From contig NZ_MVIM01000003.1 in NCBI RefSeq assembly GCF_002086795.1, forward strand, positions 310,001-374,000: 64,000 bases of DNA, written 5' to 3'. The DNA comes from Mycolicibacterium tusciae. GTDB taxonomy: Bacteria > Actinomycetota > Actinomycetes > Mycobacteriales > Mycobacteriaceae. Within the stretch, counting starts at the first letter, position 1; every line of letters begins with the position of its first letter. Below the pieces are notes generated by a model. That model had not been told where the DNA came from. It saw only the letters and a program-made list of their open reading frames with translations, and did not search any database. The position numbers and the translations under genes are program-made. Shown here one piece after another: positions 39,677-49,400 of the stretch.

Positions 39677-41707
39677 TCACCAGTGCACGCCGGGCACCAG
39701 GCGCAGGGCGCGCTTGGCGGGGCGGGCCATCACCCGCGGGACACGGACCTTGGACACCGTGGCGCGTGCCGGTCGCTTCGGGCGACGTTCCGGCGTGGAT
39801 TCGGATACCTCGCCTCGGGCGGCCGCCGAATCCGGATAGCCCAGGTAGATCTGATGCAGCACCCGCCGCGACAGCTTCGGGGTGAAGTACATGCCGACGT
39901 CGGCCAGTGTCCCGACCGGGGTGTCGATCCGCGCGGGCTTCTCGATGAGCCCGCGCACCACCATCGCCGCAGCATGCTCGGCGGTGATCGGCGGTAACGG
40001 GTTGAGTCGCCGCGACGGCGCGATCATCGGCGTCTTCACCAACGGCATGTGGATGCTGGTGAAGGTGATGTGATCGGAAAGGGTCTCGCTGCCAACGACT
40101 TCGGCGAACGCATCCAATGCGGCTTTGCTCGGGATGTACGCGCTGTACTTCGGACTGCTGGCCTGCACGCCGGCGCTGGACACGTTGACCACGTGCCCGA
40201 ACTTCCTTTCGCGCCAGTGCGGTAGCAGAGCGAGCACCATCCGCACCGACCCGAAGTAGTTGACCGCCATCACGCGTTCGTAATCGTGCAGGCGGTCGGT
40301 GGACGCCGCCACCGAGCGACGGATCGACCGGCCTGCGTTGTTCACCAGATAGTCGACGTGCCCGAATTGCCCGAGGATGTCCTTGACCGTGGCCTCGACG
40401 GATGTCGAGTCGGTGACGTCGCAGGTGAATGCGTACGCCTGCCCGCCAGACGCTCGGATCTCTGCGATGAGCTCGTCGAGCGCTTCGGCGTTGCGCGCCA
40501 ACGCGAATACGCATCCCCCACGTTCGGCGACGGCCACGGCAGACGCACGCCCGATCCCACTAGACGCGCCCGTGATGATGACGTGCTTGCCCACCAACGG
40601 GCCGGCGGGGTCGTCGCGGCGTGCGCGGTCGGGATCCAGGTGCTCTGCCCAGTACTGCCATAACTTCGATGCATACGTGGCGAATTCGGGCACAGCGATA
40701 CCGGTGCCGCGCAACGCTTCATCGGCGTTGTCGGAGGTGAACGTCGGGAACAGGTCGACGACATCGAGCACCTCGGCGGGAACACCCAGCTGTGTGGCCG
40801 CCATATTGCGCAGGATCTTGGCGCGCCCGGTGGCCCGCACAATCGGTGTGGCTGCGCGGCGCGGCAGCGAGCCCACCAGCGGCGGCAGACCCGCGGCCTT
40901 GGCCACCCCGCGGTAGATCCCCCGCAGCCCAATGGTTTTCGATGCGGTGAGATGAAACGTCTGCCCGTCGCATTCCGGTTTGTGCATGAGCGCGACAATC
41001 GCGTCGGCCACGAAGTCGACCGGGACGATGTTTGTGCGACCGGTGTCGGGCAGCACCATCGGCGTAATGCCGGGCAATCGGGCCAACTTGGCCAGTACGC
41101 CGAAGAAGTAATAGGGCCCGTCGACCTTGTCCATCTCGCCGGTGCGTGAATCTCCGACGACGACCGCGGGCCGATAGATCCGGTACCGCAGGCCGTGCGC
41201 CGATCGCACCAGCAGCTCGGCTTCGAACTTGGTCTGGTGATAGGGCGTCGGGAGCTCCTGCGCAACGTCGAAATCGTCCTCGGTGAATTCACCTCGATAG
41301 GCGCCGGCCACCGCGATCGACGACACGTGGTGCAGGGTCGCGCCGAGGCGCCGGGCCAGGTCGATGACGGCGCGGGTGCCGTCGACGTTGGCCGCCCGCT
41401 GGTCGGCCTCGGTGGCGGTGATGTCGTAGATCGCCGCGCAGTGCACGATGTGGTCCACGGTGCCCAGCTCGGTGACGGACTCGTCGGCCAGCCCGAGATC
41501 CGCCGAGACGAGATCGCCGACCAGCGGTTTCGCTCTTTCGCCCCATGGCTGCTCACCCTCAGTGGCCAGCCGCTCGAACCGCTCGAGCGACTCGCGCCGC
41601 ACCAGCACCCACACCTCGGCGTCATCGCGGCTCGCCAGAATCTGCGACACCACACGTCTGCCAATAAACCCAGTACCGCCGGTAACGACATAACGCATGC
41701 CAGCCAT
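39677..41707 (-). CDS. acrA1: Two-domain fatty acyl-CoA reductase-like protein AcrA1
   Basis: 676 aa. N-terminal extended SDR/male-sterility-like reductase (MRYVVTGGTGFIGRRVVSQI; PTPYHQTKFEAE with YxxxK) and C-terminal classical SDR (VIITGASSGIGRASAVAVAERG; YIPSK). This architecture reduces fatty acyl-CoA to aldehyde or alcohol in wax-ester and lipid metabolism. The start at 41707 has AGGGG upstream; 41698 (MRYVV) is the alternative. The frame stays open much further upstream but overlaps htdY and is not protein-like. cmaA1 and lpqD, next to Rv3391 in M. tuberculosis, are missing. Confidence 0.92.
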   Translation of the reverse strand: MAGMRYVVTGGTGFIGRRVVSQILASRDDAEVWVLVRRESLERFERLATEGEQPWGERAKPLVGDLVSADLGLADESVTELGTVDHIVHCAAIYDITATEADQRAANVDGTRAVIDLARRLGATLHHVSSIAVAGAYRGEFTEDDFDVAQELPTPYHQTKFEAELLVRSAHGLRYRIYRPAVVVGDSRTGEMDKVDGPYYFFGVLAKLARLPGITPMVLPDTGRTNIVPVDFVADAIVALMHKPECDGQTFHLTASKTIGLRGIYRGVAKAAGLPPLVGSLPRRAATPIVRATGRAKILRNMAATQLGVPAEVLDVVDLFPTFTSDNADEALRGTGIAVPEFATYASKLWQYWAEHLDPDRARRDDPAGPLVGKHVIITGASSGIGRASAVAVAERGGCVFALARNAEALDELIAEIRASGGQAYAFTCDVTDSTSVEATVKDILGQFGHVDYLVNNAGRSIRRSVAASTDRLHDYERVMAVNYFGSVRMVLALLPHWRERKFGHVVNVSSAGVQASSPKYSAYIPSKAALDAFAEVVGSETLSDHITFTSIHMPLVKTPMIAPSRRLNPLPPITAEHAAAMVVRGLIEKPARIDTPVGTLADVGMYFTPKLSRRVLHQIYLGYPDSAAARGEVSESTPERRPKRPARATVSKVRVPRVMARPAKRALRLVPGVHW

Positions 41708-41800
41708 GGTCACCCCTGGCGGGGGATACGTCAATGGCTGGATCGCCGGCCCGGCCGGCGGTGCTGTGTATGGTCCGACACACCAGCGAAGGGAGCCTCG

Positions 41801-42670
41801 ATGCCGCTCGACCCGAATGCCATAGGCGCAAAGACGGAACCGCAGATCTTCAAATGGACCGACCGCGACACGATGCTTTACGCACTCGGGGTCGGCGCCG
41901 GACTCGACGATCTGGCGTTCACCACAGAGAACACCCACGACACTCCACAACAGGTGCTGCCGACCTATGCCGTCATCGCATGCCTGCCGTTCGCGGCTGC
42001 CGCCATGATCGGCAGCTTCAACTTCGCGATGCTGCTGCACGGATCCCAGGGGATCCGGTTGTTCAAACCCCTGCCGCCTGCGGGCAAGCTCAGCGTCGTC
42101 GCGGAAGTCGCCGACATTCAGGACAAGGGTGAGGGCAAGAACGCCGTTGTCATGCTCAAGGCAACCGGCACCGATCCCGACTCCGGTGAGGTGATCGCCG
42201 AAACGCACACCACTGCGGTCATCCGCGGTGAGGGCGGATTCGGCGGCCAGCCCGGCCAGCGTCCGGCGGCGCCGGAAATCCCCGACCGCGAACCGGATTC
42301 GACGATCGCCCTGCCCACCCGCGAGGACCAGGCGTTGATTTATCGGCTTTCCGGTGACCGCAATCCGCTGCACAGTGATCCGTGGTTCGCGCGCGAACTG
42401 GCCGGCTTCCCCAAACCGATCCTGCACGGTCTGTGCAGCTACGGTGTTGCGGGACGAGCGCTCGTCGCCGACCTCGGTGGCGGCGACGCGACGAAAGTCA
42501 GTGCCGTCGCAGCCCGGTTCACGTCGCCGGTGTTTCCCGGCGAAACTCTCACGACGTCGATCTGGCGGACCGATCCGGGGCATGCGGTGTTCCGCACCGA
42601 GGCCGCCAATCCCGACGGCTCGAACGCGCGGCTGGTGCTCGAGGACGGCACCGCCGAATACAGCTCCTGA
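41801..42670 (+). CDS. htdY: 3-hydroxyacyl-thioester dehydratase HtdY (MaoC-like)
   Basis: 289 aa double hot-dog protein. The second half carries the R-specific hydratase motif YRLSGDRNPLHSDP with Asp186, Asn188 and His191 as catalytic residues, followed by GFPKPILHGLCSYG. N-terminal pseudo-domain with LPTYAVIACLPF. Hydrates enoyl-CoA in beta-oxidation or lipid synthesis. GAAGGGA lies 7 bases before ATG 41801. Divergent from acrA1, an apt partner in acyl-CoA metabolism. Confidence 0.93.
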   Translation: MPLDPNAIGAKTEPQIFKWTDRDTMLYALGVGAGLDDLAFTTENTHDTPQQVLPTYAVIACLPFAAAAMIGSFNFAMLLHGSQGIRLFKPLPPAGKLSVVAEVADIQDKGEGKNAVVMLKATGTDPDSGEVIAETHTTAVIRGEGGFGGQPGQRPAAPEIPDREPDSTIALPTREDQALIYRLSGDRNPLHSDPWFARELAGFPKPILHGLCSYGVAGRALVADLGGGDATKVSAVAARFTSPVFPGETLTTSIWRTDPGHAVFRTEAANPDGSNARLVLEDGTAEYSS

Positions 42671-42781
42671 CGCTGAGCCGGCGGCAATTTCTCTCAAACG
42701 GCGGTAACCGGGGTTCCGCGTTGACAGGATTCACCCCACGACGTCCGTACATCGGTGTGCGAGATGGAGGGTGGTACGGCT

Positions 42782-43669
42782 ATGAAATTGATCGTTGGTT
42801 ACCTGGCAACGCCGGGAGGCGCCGACGCGCTGGCGCTGGGGGTGCGGCTGGCCCGCACGCTCGGCGCCGAACTCGGGGTGAGCATCATCTTGCCGCCGGA
42901 CCGGATGGTGCCCTCGCTGGTGCCGGTCGGTGGCTACGACGAGCTTCTCGCCGAACAGGCCGAGCATTGGTTGGCCGAAGCGCGGGCGTCGATACCCGCC
43001 GACGTCGTCGCGGGGACCCACGTCAGTTTCGACGACTCGTGTGCCGACGGTCTGATCAAAGAAGCGGCCCGGGTGCAGGCCGACCTGATCGTCGTCGGCG
43101 GCTCCGGTGGTGGGCTGGCGGGTCCCTACTCGTTGGGATCGGTCGTCAACGAGCTTCTGCATTCCGCGCCGGTGCCTGTCGCGGTGGCGCCGCGGGGCAG
43201 CCGCCATTGGTCAGAGAATCGGGTGCGGGAGGTGACGTGCGCGATCGGCGAGCGTGCGGGCGCGGATCTGTTGCTCGAAACCGCCGTTCGGTTCAGCCGA
43301 GCGGCGGGGACTCCGCTGCGGCTGGTGTCGTTGGTTGCGCTGGACCCGATGTTCGGAACGCTTCGTGGCGACGACGACGCGGTGCGTGGGCGTGCGCTCG
43401 CCCATGCCGAGCACACGCTCGAGACGGCCAAAAGCCAACTGCCCGAAGACTTTCCCGTGACGTCGACGATCGTCGACGGCCGCACCGTCGAGGAGGCGGT
43501 CAGCAAGCTCCAATGGCGTGACGGCGACGTGATCATGGTCGGATCGAGTCGGCTCAGCGCGCCCAAGCGCCTGTTCCTCGGGTCGACGGCGGCGAAGATG
43601 TTGCGGGTATTGGAAGTGCCGATGGTGGTTGTTCCGCGGGATCAGTTCGAGGCCTCGGACCTGCCGTGA
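42782..43669 (+). CDS. Universal stress protein, tandem UspA domains
   Basis: 295 aa from ATG 42782 with GGAGGG at 42766-42771. Two Usp domains: the first ends DLIVVGGSGGGLAGPYSLGSVVNELLHSAPVPVAVAP (G-2x-G-9x-G-[ST] ATP motif recognisable), the second DVIMVGSSRLSAPKRLFLGSTAAKMLRVLEVPMVVVP. Stress-responsive ATP-binding family. No DosR palindrome was recognised upstream. A 14-bp palindrome GAAGCCGCGGCTTC (43672-43685) just past the stop may act in termination. Confidence 0.9.
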   Translation: MKLIVGYLATPGGADALALGVRLARTLGAELGVSIILPPDRMVPSLVPVGGYDELLAEQAEHWLAEARASIPADVVAGTHVSFDDSCADGLIKEAARVQADLIVVGGSGGGLAGPYSLGSVVNELLHSAPVPVAVAPRGSRHWSENRVREVTCAIGERAGADLLLETAVRFSRAAGTPLRLVSLVALDPMFGTLRGDDDAVRGRALAHAEHTLETAKSQLPEDFPVTSTIVDGRTVEEAVSKLQWRDGDVIMVGSSRLSAPKRLFLGSTAAKMLRVLEVPMVVVPRDQFEASDLP

Positions 43670-43785
43670 GCGAAGCCGCGGCTTCTTCGAGCGGCGCACG
43701 CTGTCCGACAGCATGAGTTAGAACGGGCACGATCCGAGCACGAATGCGCCACTCGAGCGGGTCGCGCTGCGGTTGGATTTGTCCC

Positions 43786-44854
43786 ATGCAGATGCGCGCG
43801 GCCCGAATGCACGACACAACCAACCCCTGCGAATCGAGGAAGTTCCGGTTCCCGACATCGGGCCGGCCGATGTGCTCGTCAAGGTGGCCGCGACAGGTAT
43901 GTGCCGCAGCGACTGTCAGCTCATGGAGGGCTACTTCACTCAGGGGGCGCCGCTGACGGCGCCGATCACCCCCGGGCACGAGGTGGCTGGGCGGATCGCC
44001 GCGGTGGGTGCCGACGTGCCCGCGTTGCCGGTTTGTCCGAGGGCGATCTCGTCGTCGTCAATCCGAACTGGGGTGACGGGACGTGCCGACAGTGCCGCGA
44101 AGGCAATGAACAGATCTGCGCAAACGGACAGATTGCGGGCTTCGGGCCGCCGGGCGGGTTCGCGGAGTACATGCCCGTGCCTTATCGCCACGTCATCGCG
44201 GTTCCGGACGGACTCGACTCCCGGCCCGAAACACTGGCGCCGCTGACCGACGCCGGGCTCACGCCGTACCGCGGAATGAAGAAGCTGCGACAGGCGGGGA
44301 AGGTCGGTGCGGGTCGCACGGTCGTTGTCAACGGCATCGGCGGTCTGGGCAGTTACGGGGTCCAGTATGCGCGCTTGCTCGGTGGCGGTGCGACGGTGGT
44401 GGCCTTCGCGCGTAGTGACGAAAAGCTGGCCCTGGCAAGGGAAAACGGTGCGCACCACACCGCCAACACCCGCGGGAAGACGGCGGAAGAGGTTGCCGAT
44501 GTCCTCGAGGACTCGACGGGCCGACGTGAGGTCGACGCGATCCTCGATTGTGCCGGAGCCGAAGACGGCTTGCAGTTGGGGGCGGCGGTTTTGGCGCGCG
44601 AGGGCGCGATAACCTGCGTGGGCCTCATGGGGCAGAAAGCGGTGCTGCCGCTGCTGCCGTTCACGAACGGGGAGAGGTCGTACTTCGGCTCGTTCTGGGG
44701 GAACTACGACGATCTCGCCGAAGTGCTGTCGCTCGCGAGCCAGGGCCTGATCAAGCACACCGTCAAGACGATCTCGTTGGACGAGGTCAACGACAACCTC
44801 GACGCGCTGGCGCGCGGCGACATCGTGGGGCGCCTCGTCGTGACCTTCGAGTAG
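43786..44854 (+). pseudogene. Zinc-dependent alcohol dehydrogenase, frameshifted twice
   Basis: Three reading frames together encode one MDR alcohol dehydrogenase. MQMRAARMHDTTNP is in the first frame; after a C4 run at 43824-43827 the protein continues as PLRIEEVPVPDIGPADVLVK through GMCRSDC and TPGHEVAG; near 44024-44035 it shifts again to GLSEGDLVVVNPNWGDG with structural CRQC. Both shifts are explained by loss of a single base from a short run. Downstream Rossmann motif VVNGIGGLGSYGVQYA is intact to the TAG. Either genuine decay or consensus error; catalytic residues are otherwise intact. Confidence 0.85.
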
Positions 44855-44975
44855 CGCTAGCACGTGACACCGACATTTCGGTGGAGTTATCCCCAGTCGT
44901 GGGTTGATCCACAGGTTGGGGGTTCTGGGGTTCGGGGCGTCTGGTCGTGGCGGTGTGTGTCAGTAGCGTTGTGGT

Positions 44976-46379
44976 ATGGGCGAATTCATCACCTCGGCGG
45001 TGGCACGGGAGCGCATCTCGGTTGCCCTCGACGCGATCGACGATGCCCACCGAGTGCTGCGGCAAACAGCCCCTGATGAGGTGGGCACCGAGTTTCGGAT
45101 GGTTATGGCTGAGCGGCTGGAATTGCAGGAGCGCTTCAATCGCGGCGTGATGTACCGGATATTCGGGCAGTTGGCCGATCCGCCCGACGAAGCGGGCAGC
45201 GCACCTGGGTGGGTGCAGAACCTCGCCGCACGCCTGCGAGTGACGTCCGCGGAGGTCAAGCGTCGCAACAAAGTTGCCGAGCGGATCGTGCCGCGACGCT
45301 CGGTGTCGGGCGAGCTGCTGCAACCACATTTGTCAGCGGTGGCCATGGCGGTGGCGGCCGGAGCGATTGGCGAGGACCATGTGAAGGTCATCACGGCCGC
45401 GATGGACAAGCTGCCGTCATGTGTGTCTGTAACCGAGCGAGCCGAGGTGGAAGCGAGCCTCGTACGCGAAGCCACTAAGAGCGACGCCGAAATCGTCAGG
45501 GCCGCCGCCAACCGTATCGACGAGATCTTCAATCCTGACGGTGATTTCGACGAGGCCGACCGTGCGCGTCGTCGCGGCGTGGTGGTGGGACGCCAGGGTC
45601 GTGACGGGATGTCACGGATTTCGGGCTACCTGGACCCCGAAGCCCGTGCCTATGTGGAAGCCGCCGCCGCGGCGGTACGCCCGGGTCGTCACCTGCCCGA
45701 CGGCGCGGTCGAAGAGCGGCGTGACGACCGCAGCGCATCCCAACGGTGCCATGACGGCATCAAGCTCGGGCTCAAAGCCGGTATCGCGTCCGGGGACATG
45801 GGCACTCACCGCGGGCATGCGGTGACGGTCATCGCCCGCACGACGTTGGCCGAACTCAACCAGGCCGTCCACGCGGTGATCGATCCCGCTATACCGATGC
45901 CCTCGCCCGCGCGCACCGGCGGCAACGGTGTGTTGCCGATGCGTGATCTCATCCGGATGGCTGCCGAGGCGATTCACTACCTGGCGGTCTTCGAGGACCA
46001 CAGCGACCGGCCCATCTATCTGGGTCGTCAGAAGCGAATTGCGACAACCGACCAACGCATCATCTGCTACTCACGCGACGGCGGGTGCACCCGGCCGAAT
46101 TGCGTTGAGCCTGGGTATCACTGCGAGGTGCATCACAGCCCGGAATGGGTCCCGAGCGGTGCCACCGACGCCGATTCGCTGTTCTTCGCCTGCGGACCCG
46201 ACCACAAGCTGCTTACGGAAAAGCGATGGCGTACCGAAGTCACCGACACCGGCCGGCTGGCGTGGACGGATGGAATTCGACCTCCAGAGGTCAACCATGC
46301 CCACCACCCCGAGGAACTCCTGCGCAGCGACCCGGACCCACCCGACACCGAGCAGCGGCGCGGCCCCTGCTGCGATTAG
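44976..46379 (+). CDS. DUF222 / HNH endonuclease (13E12 repeat family) protein
   Basis: 467 aa. Helical DUF222 domain over most of the length (ISVALDAIDDAHRVLRQ; TAAMDKLPSCVSV; RRRGVVVGRQGRDGMSRI; GYLDPEARAYVEAA) and a C-terminal HNH nuclease-like motif CYSRDGGCTRPNCVEPGYHCEVHH with zinc-binding cysteines and HH. This family makes up the mycobacterial REP13E12 elements, in one of which prophage phiRv1 integrates. Its TAG stop forms the left edge of the dnaE2 SOS box. Confidence 0.9.
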   Translation: MGEFITSAVARERISVALDAIDDAHRVLRQTAPDEVGTEFRMVMAERLELQERFNRGVMYRIFGQLADPPDEAGSAPGWVQNLAARLRVTSAEVKRRNKVAERIVPRRSVSGELLQPHLSAVAMAVAAGAIGEDHVKVITAAMDKLPSCVSVTERAEVEASLVREATKSDAEIVRAAANRIDEIFNPDGDFDEADRARRRGVVVGRQGRDGMSRISGYLDPEARAYVEAAAAAVRPGRHLPDGAVEERRDDRSASQRCHDGIKLGLKAGIASGDMGTHRGHAVTVIARTTLAELNQAVHAVIDPAIPMPSPARTGGNGVLPMRDLIRMAAEAIHYLAVFEDHSDRPIYLGRQKRIATTDQRIICYSRDGGCTRPNCVEPGYHCEVHHSPEWVPSGATDADSLFFACGPDHKLLTEKRWRTEVTDTGRLAWTDGIRPPEVNHAHHPEELLRSDPDPPDTEQRRGPCCD

Positions 46380-46392
46380 AACATATGTTCGA
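46377..46392 (+). promoter_or_regulatory. LexA SOS box upstream of dnaE2
   Basis: TAGAACATATGTTCGA matches TCGAAC-N4-GTTCGA at 11 of 12 fixed positions and ends 12 bases before the dnaE2 start. The first three bases are the stop codon of the upstream HNH gene. Confidence 0.9.
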
Positions 46393-46404
46393 TAGACTGC
46401 ATGG

Positions 46405-49400
46405 ATGGGCTGGCATACCGGACCGCCGAGCTGGACGGAAATGCAGCGGGTGCTCAACGGCAAACCGCGCCGTGCCGGCTGGCCCATCGACCAGCAGATC
46501 GGCGACGGCGGGGACAGTCCGGCCTGGTCGCGCAAGCGCGGGTCCTACGAGCCGCTGGACATCGACCGCTCCGGATCGTCGGTGCCGTATGCGGAGTTGC
46601 ATGCACATTCGGCGTACAGCTTCCTCGACGGCGCCAGCACGCCGGAGGAACTCGTCGAGGAGGCGGCCAGGCTCGATCTGCGTGCCATCGCGCTGACCGA
46701 TCACGACGGGCTCTATGGGGTGGTGCGCTTCGCCGAGGCCGCCAAGGAACTCGACATGCAGACGGTGTTCGGCGCGGAACTGTCACTCGGCGGAGGCGAC
46801 CGCACCGAGGACCCGGACCCGCCGGGTCCGCATCTGCTGGTGCTGGCTCGCGGTCCGGAGGGATACCGGCGACTGTCGCGCGAGCTCGCGAAGGCACATC
46901 TGGCGGGCGGTGAGAAGGGCAAGCTGCGCTACGACTACGACGCGTTGACCGAAGCGGCAGGCGGGCACTGGCACATCCTCACCGGATGCCGTAAAGGGCA
47001 TGTCCGCCAGGCATTCTCCCAAGGCGGACCGGAGGCGGCGGCCACAGCACTCGCCGATCTGGTCGACCGGTTCGGCCGTGACCGAGTCAGCATCGAGCTC
47101 ACTCACCACGGGCATCCCTGCGACGACGAACGCAACGGCGCACTCGCCGAACTGGCGCCCAGGTTCGGCCTAGGCGTCGTCGCCACCACCGCCGCACACT
47201 TTGCTGAGCCGGCCCGCGGCAGGCTGGCCATGGCCATGGGTGCGATCCGCGCTCGGCATTCAATGGATGAGGCGGCCGGTTATCTTGCCCCGCTGGGCGG
47301 TTCGCATCTGCGGTCGGGGGTGGAGATGGCGCAACTCTTCGCACACCGTCCCGAGGTGGTGACGGCGGCGGCCGACCTGGGCGAGCAGTGTGCGTTCGGG
47401 CTCGCGCTGATCGCCCCGCAGTTGCCGCCCTTCGATGTCCCGGAGGGGCACACCGAAGACAGCTGGCTGAGACATCTCGTCATGACGGGGGCCCGAAACC
47501 GGTACGGGCCACCCGAGCGTGCCCAGCGGGCATACGCTCAGATCGAGCACGAACTGAAAATCATTGAACAGCTGACTTTTCCGGGCTACTTCCTGGTGGT
47601 TCACGACATCACTCGATTCTGCAAAGAGAACAACATCCTGGCCCAGGGCAGGGGATCGGCGGCCAACTCGGCCGTCTGTTATGCACTCGGCGTCACCAAC
47701 GTCGATCCGATCGCCAACGAGCTGCTGTTCGAGCGGTTCCTGTCTCCGGCGCGTGACGGACCTCCGGACATCGACATCGACATAGAATCGGACCTGCGCG
47801 AGAACGCAATACAGTACGTCTACAACCGCTACGGCCGCGACTACGCCGCCCAGGTGGCCAACGTCATCACCTACCGGGGCCGCAGCGCCGTGCGTGACAT
47901 GGCCCGCGCGCTGGGCTTCTCCCAGGGGCAGCAGGATGCGTGGAGTAAGCAGATCGGCCAGTGGGGCAACCTGACCGAAGCGACTCATGTCGATGATGTC
48001 CCCGAACCGGTGATCGACCTGGCCGTGCAGATCTCCAACCTGCCACGGCACATGGGCATCCATTCGGGCGGCATGGTGATCTGCGACCGTCCCATCGCCG
48101 ACGTCTGCCCGGTGGAATGGGCGCGCATGGAGAACCGCAGCGTGCTGCAATGGGACAAAGACGACTGCGCGGCAATCGGTTTGGTGAAGTTCGACTTGCT
48201 CGGCCTCGGTATGCTCTCTGCGCTGCACTACTGCATCGACCTGGTGCGCGAGCACAAAGGCCTCGACGTCGACCTGGCCAAGCTGGACCTGTCCGAGCCC
48301 GCGGTGTACGAGATGCTGCAGCGCGCCGACTCCGTCGGGGTGTTCCAGGTGGAGTCCCGCGCGCAGATGGCCACGCTGCCCCGGCTGAAGCCGAGGGTGT
48401 TCTACGACCTGGTGGTCGAGGTCGCGCTGATCCGTCCGGGCCCCATCCAGGGCGGGTCGGTGCATCCGTACATCAAGCGGCGCAACGGGGAAGAACGCGT
48501 CACCTACGAACACCCGTCGATGGAAGCCGCTCTGCGAAAGACATTGGGTGTTCCGCTGTTTCAGGAACAGCTCATGCAGCTCGCGGTGGACTGCGCGGGC
48601 TTCTCCGCCGCCGAGGCCGACCAGTTGCGTCGTGCGATGGGCTCCAAACGCTCCACCGAACGCATGCGGCGGCTGCGGGGCAGGTTCTACGACGGTATGC
48701 GCGCGCGGCACGGCATCACGGGAGAGGTGGCCGACCGGATTTACGAGAAGCTGGAAGCATTCGCCAATTTCGGTTTCCCGGAAAGCCATTCGTTGAGCTT
48801 TGCCTCGCTGGTGTTCTACTCGTCGTGGTTCAAGCTGCATCATCCTGCGGCGTTCTGTGCTGCGCTGCTGCGGGCACAACCGATGGGCTTCTACTCACCG
48901 CAGTCGCTGGTGGCCGACGCCCGCAGGCACGGTGTCACCGTTCACGGACCGGACGCCAACGCCAGCCTCGCGCACGCAACCCTGGAGAACGTCGGCACCG
49001 AGGTGCGGCTTGGGCTCGGCAGCGTCCGACACATCGGCGACGAGCTGGCCGAACGCATAGTCGCTGAGCGAAATGCCAACGGGCCGTTCACTTCTCTGCT
49101 CGATCTCACCCAGCAGATTCAGCTCAGCGTTCCGCAGACCGAGGCACTGTCCACCGCGGGTGCGCTGGGCTGCTTCGGAATCACCCGACGAGAAGGGCTG
49201 TGGGCCGCGGGCGCGGCCGCCACCCAACGTCCCGACCGGCTCCCCGGAGTGGGAGCGTCGTCGCAGATCCCCACGCTGCCCGGCATGACCGAACTGGAAC
49301 TCGCCGCCGCCGATGTGTGGGCGACGGGCGTCTCGTCCGACAGCTATCCCACCCAGTTCCTGCGCCAAAACCTCGACGCACTCGGTGTCGTTCCGGCCGA

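Noticed and set aside
41708..42697. Upstream extension of acrA1 to about 1000 codons
   Set aside because: The extension is simply the stop-free antisense of htdY; the reductase N-terminus (RYVVTGGTGFIG) and a ribosome site define the start at 41707 or 41698.
42721..42760. Promoter for the universal stress protein gene from TTGACA at 42721
   Set aside because: No acceptable -10 element at 16-19 bases; the nearest candidate is 21 bases away.
47260..48879. Antisense open frame of 539 codons inside dnaE2
   Set aside because: Long open frames opposite GC-rich genes are expected; the translation is Arg/His-rich without domain-like patterns, and dnaE2 is unambiguous.
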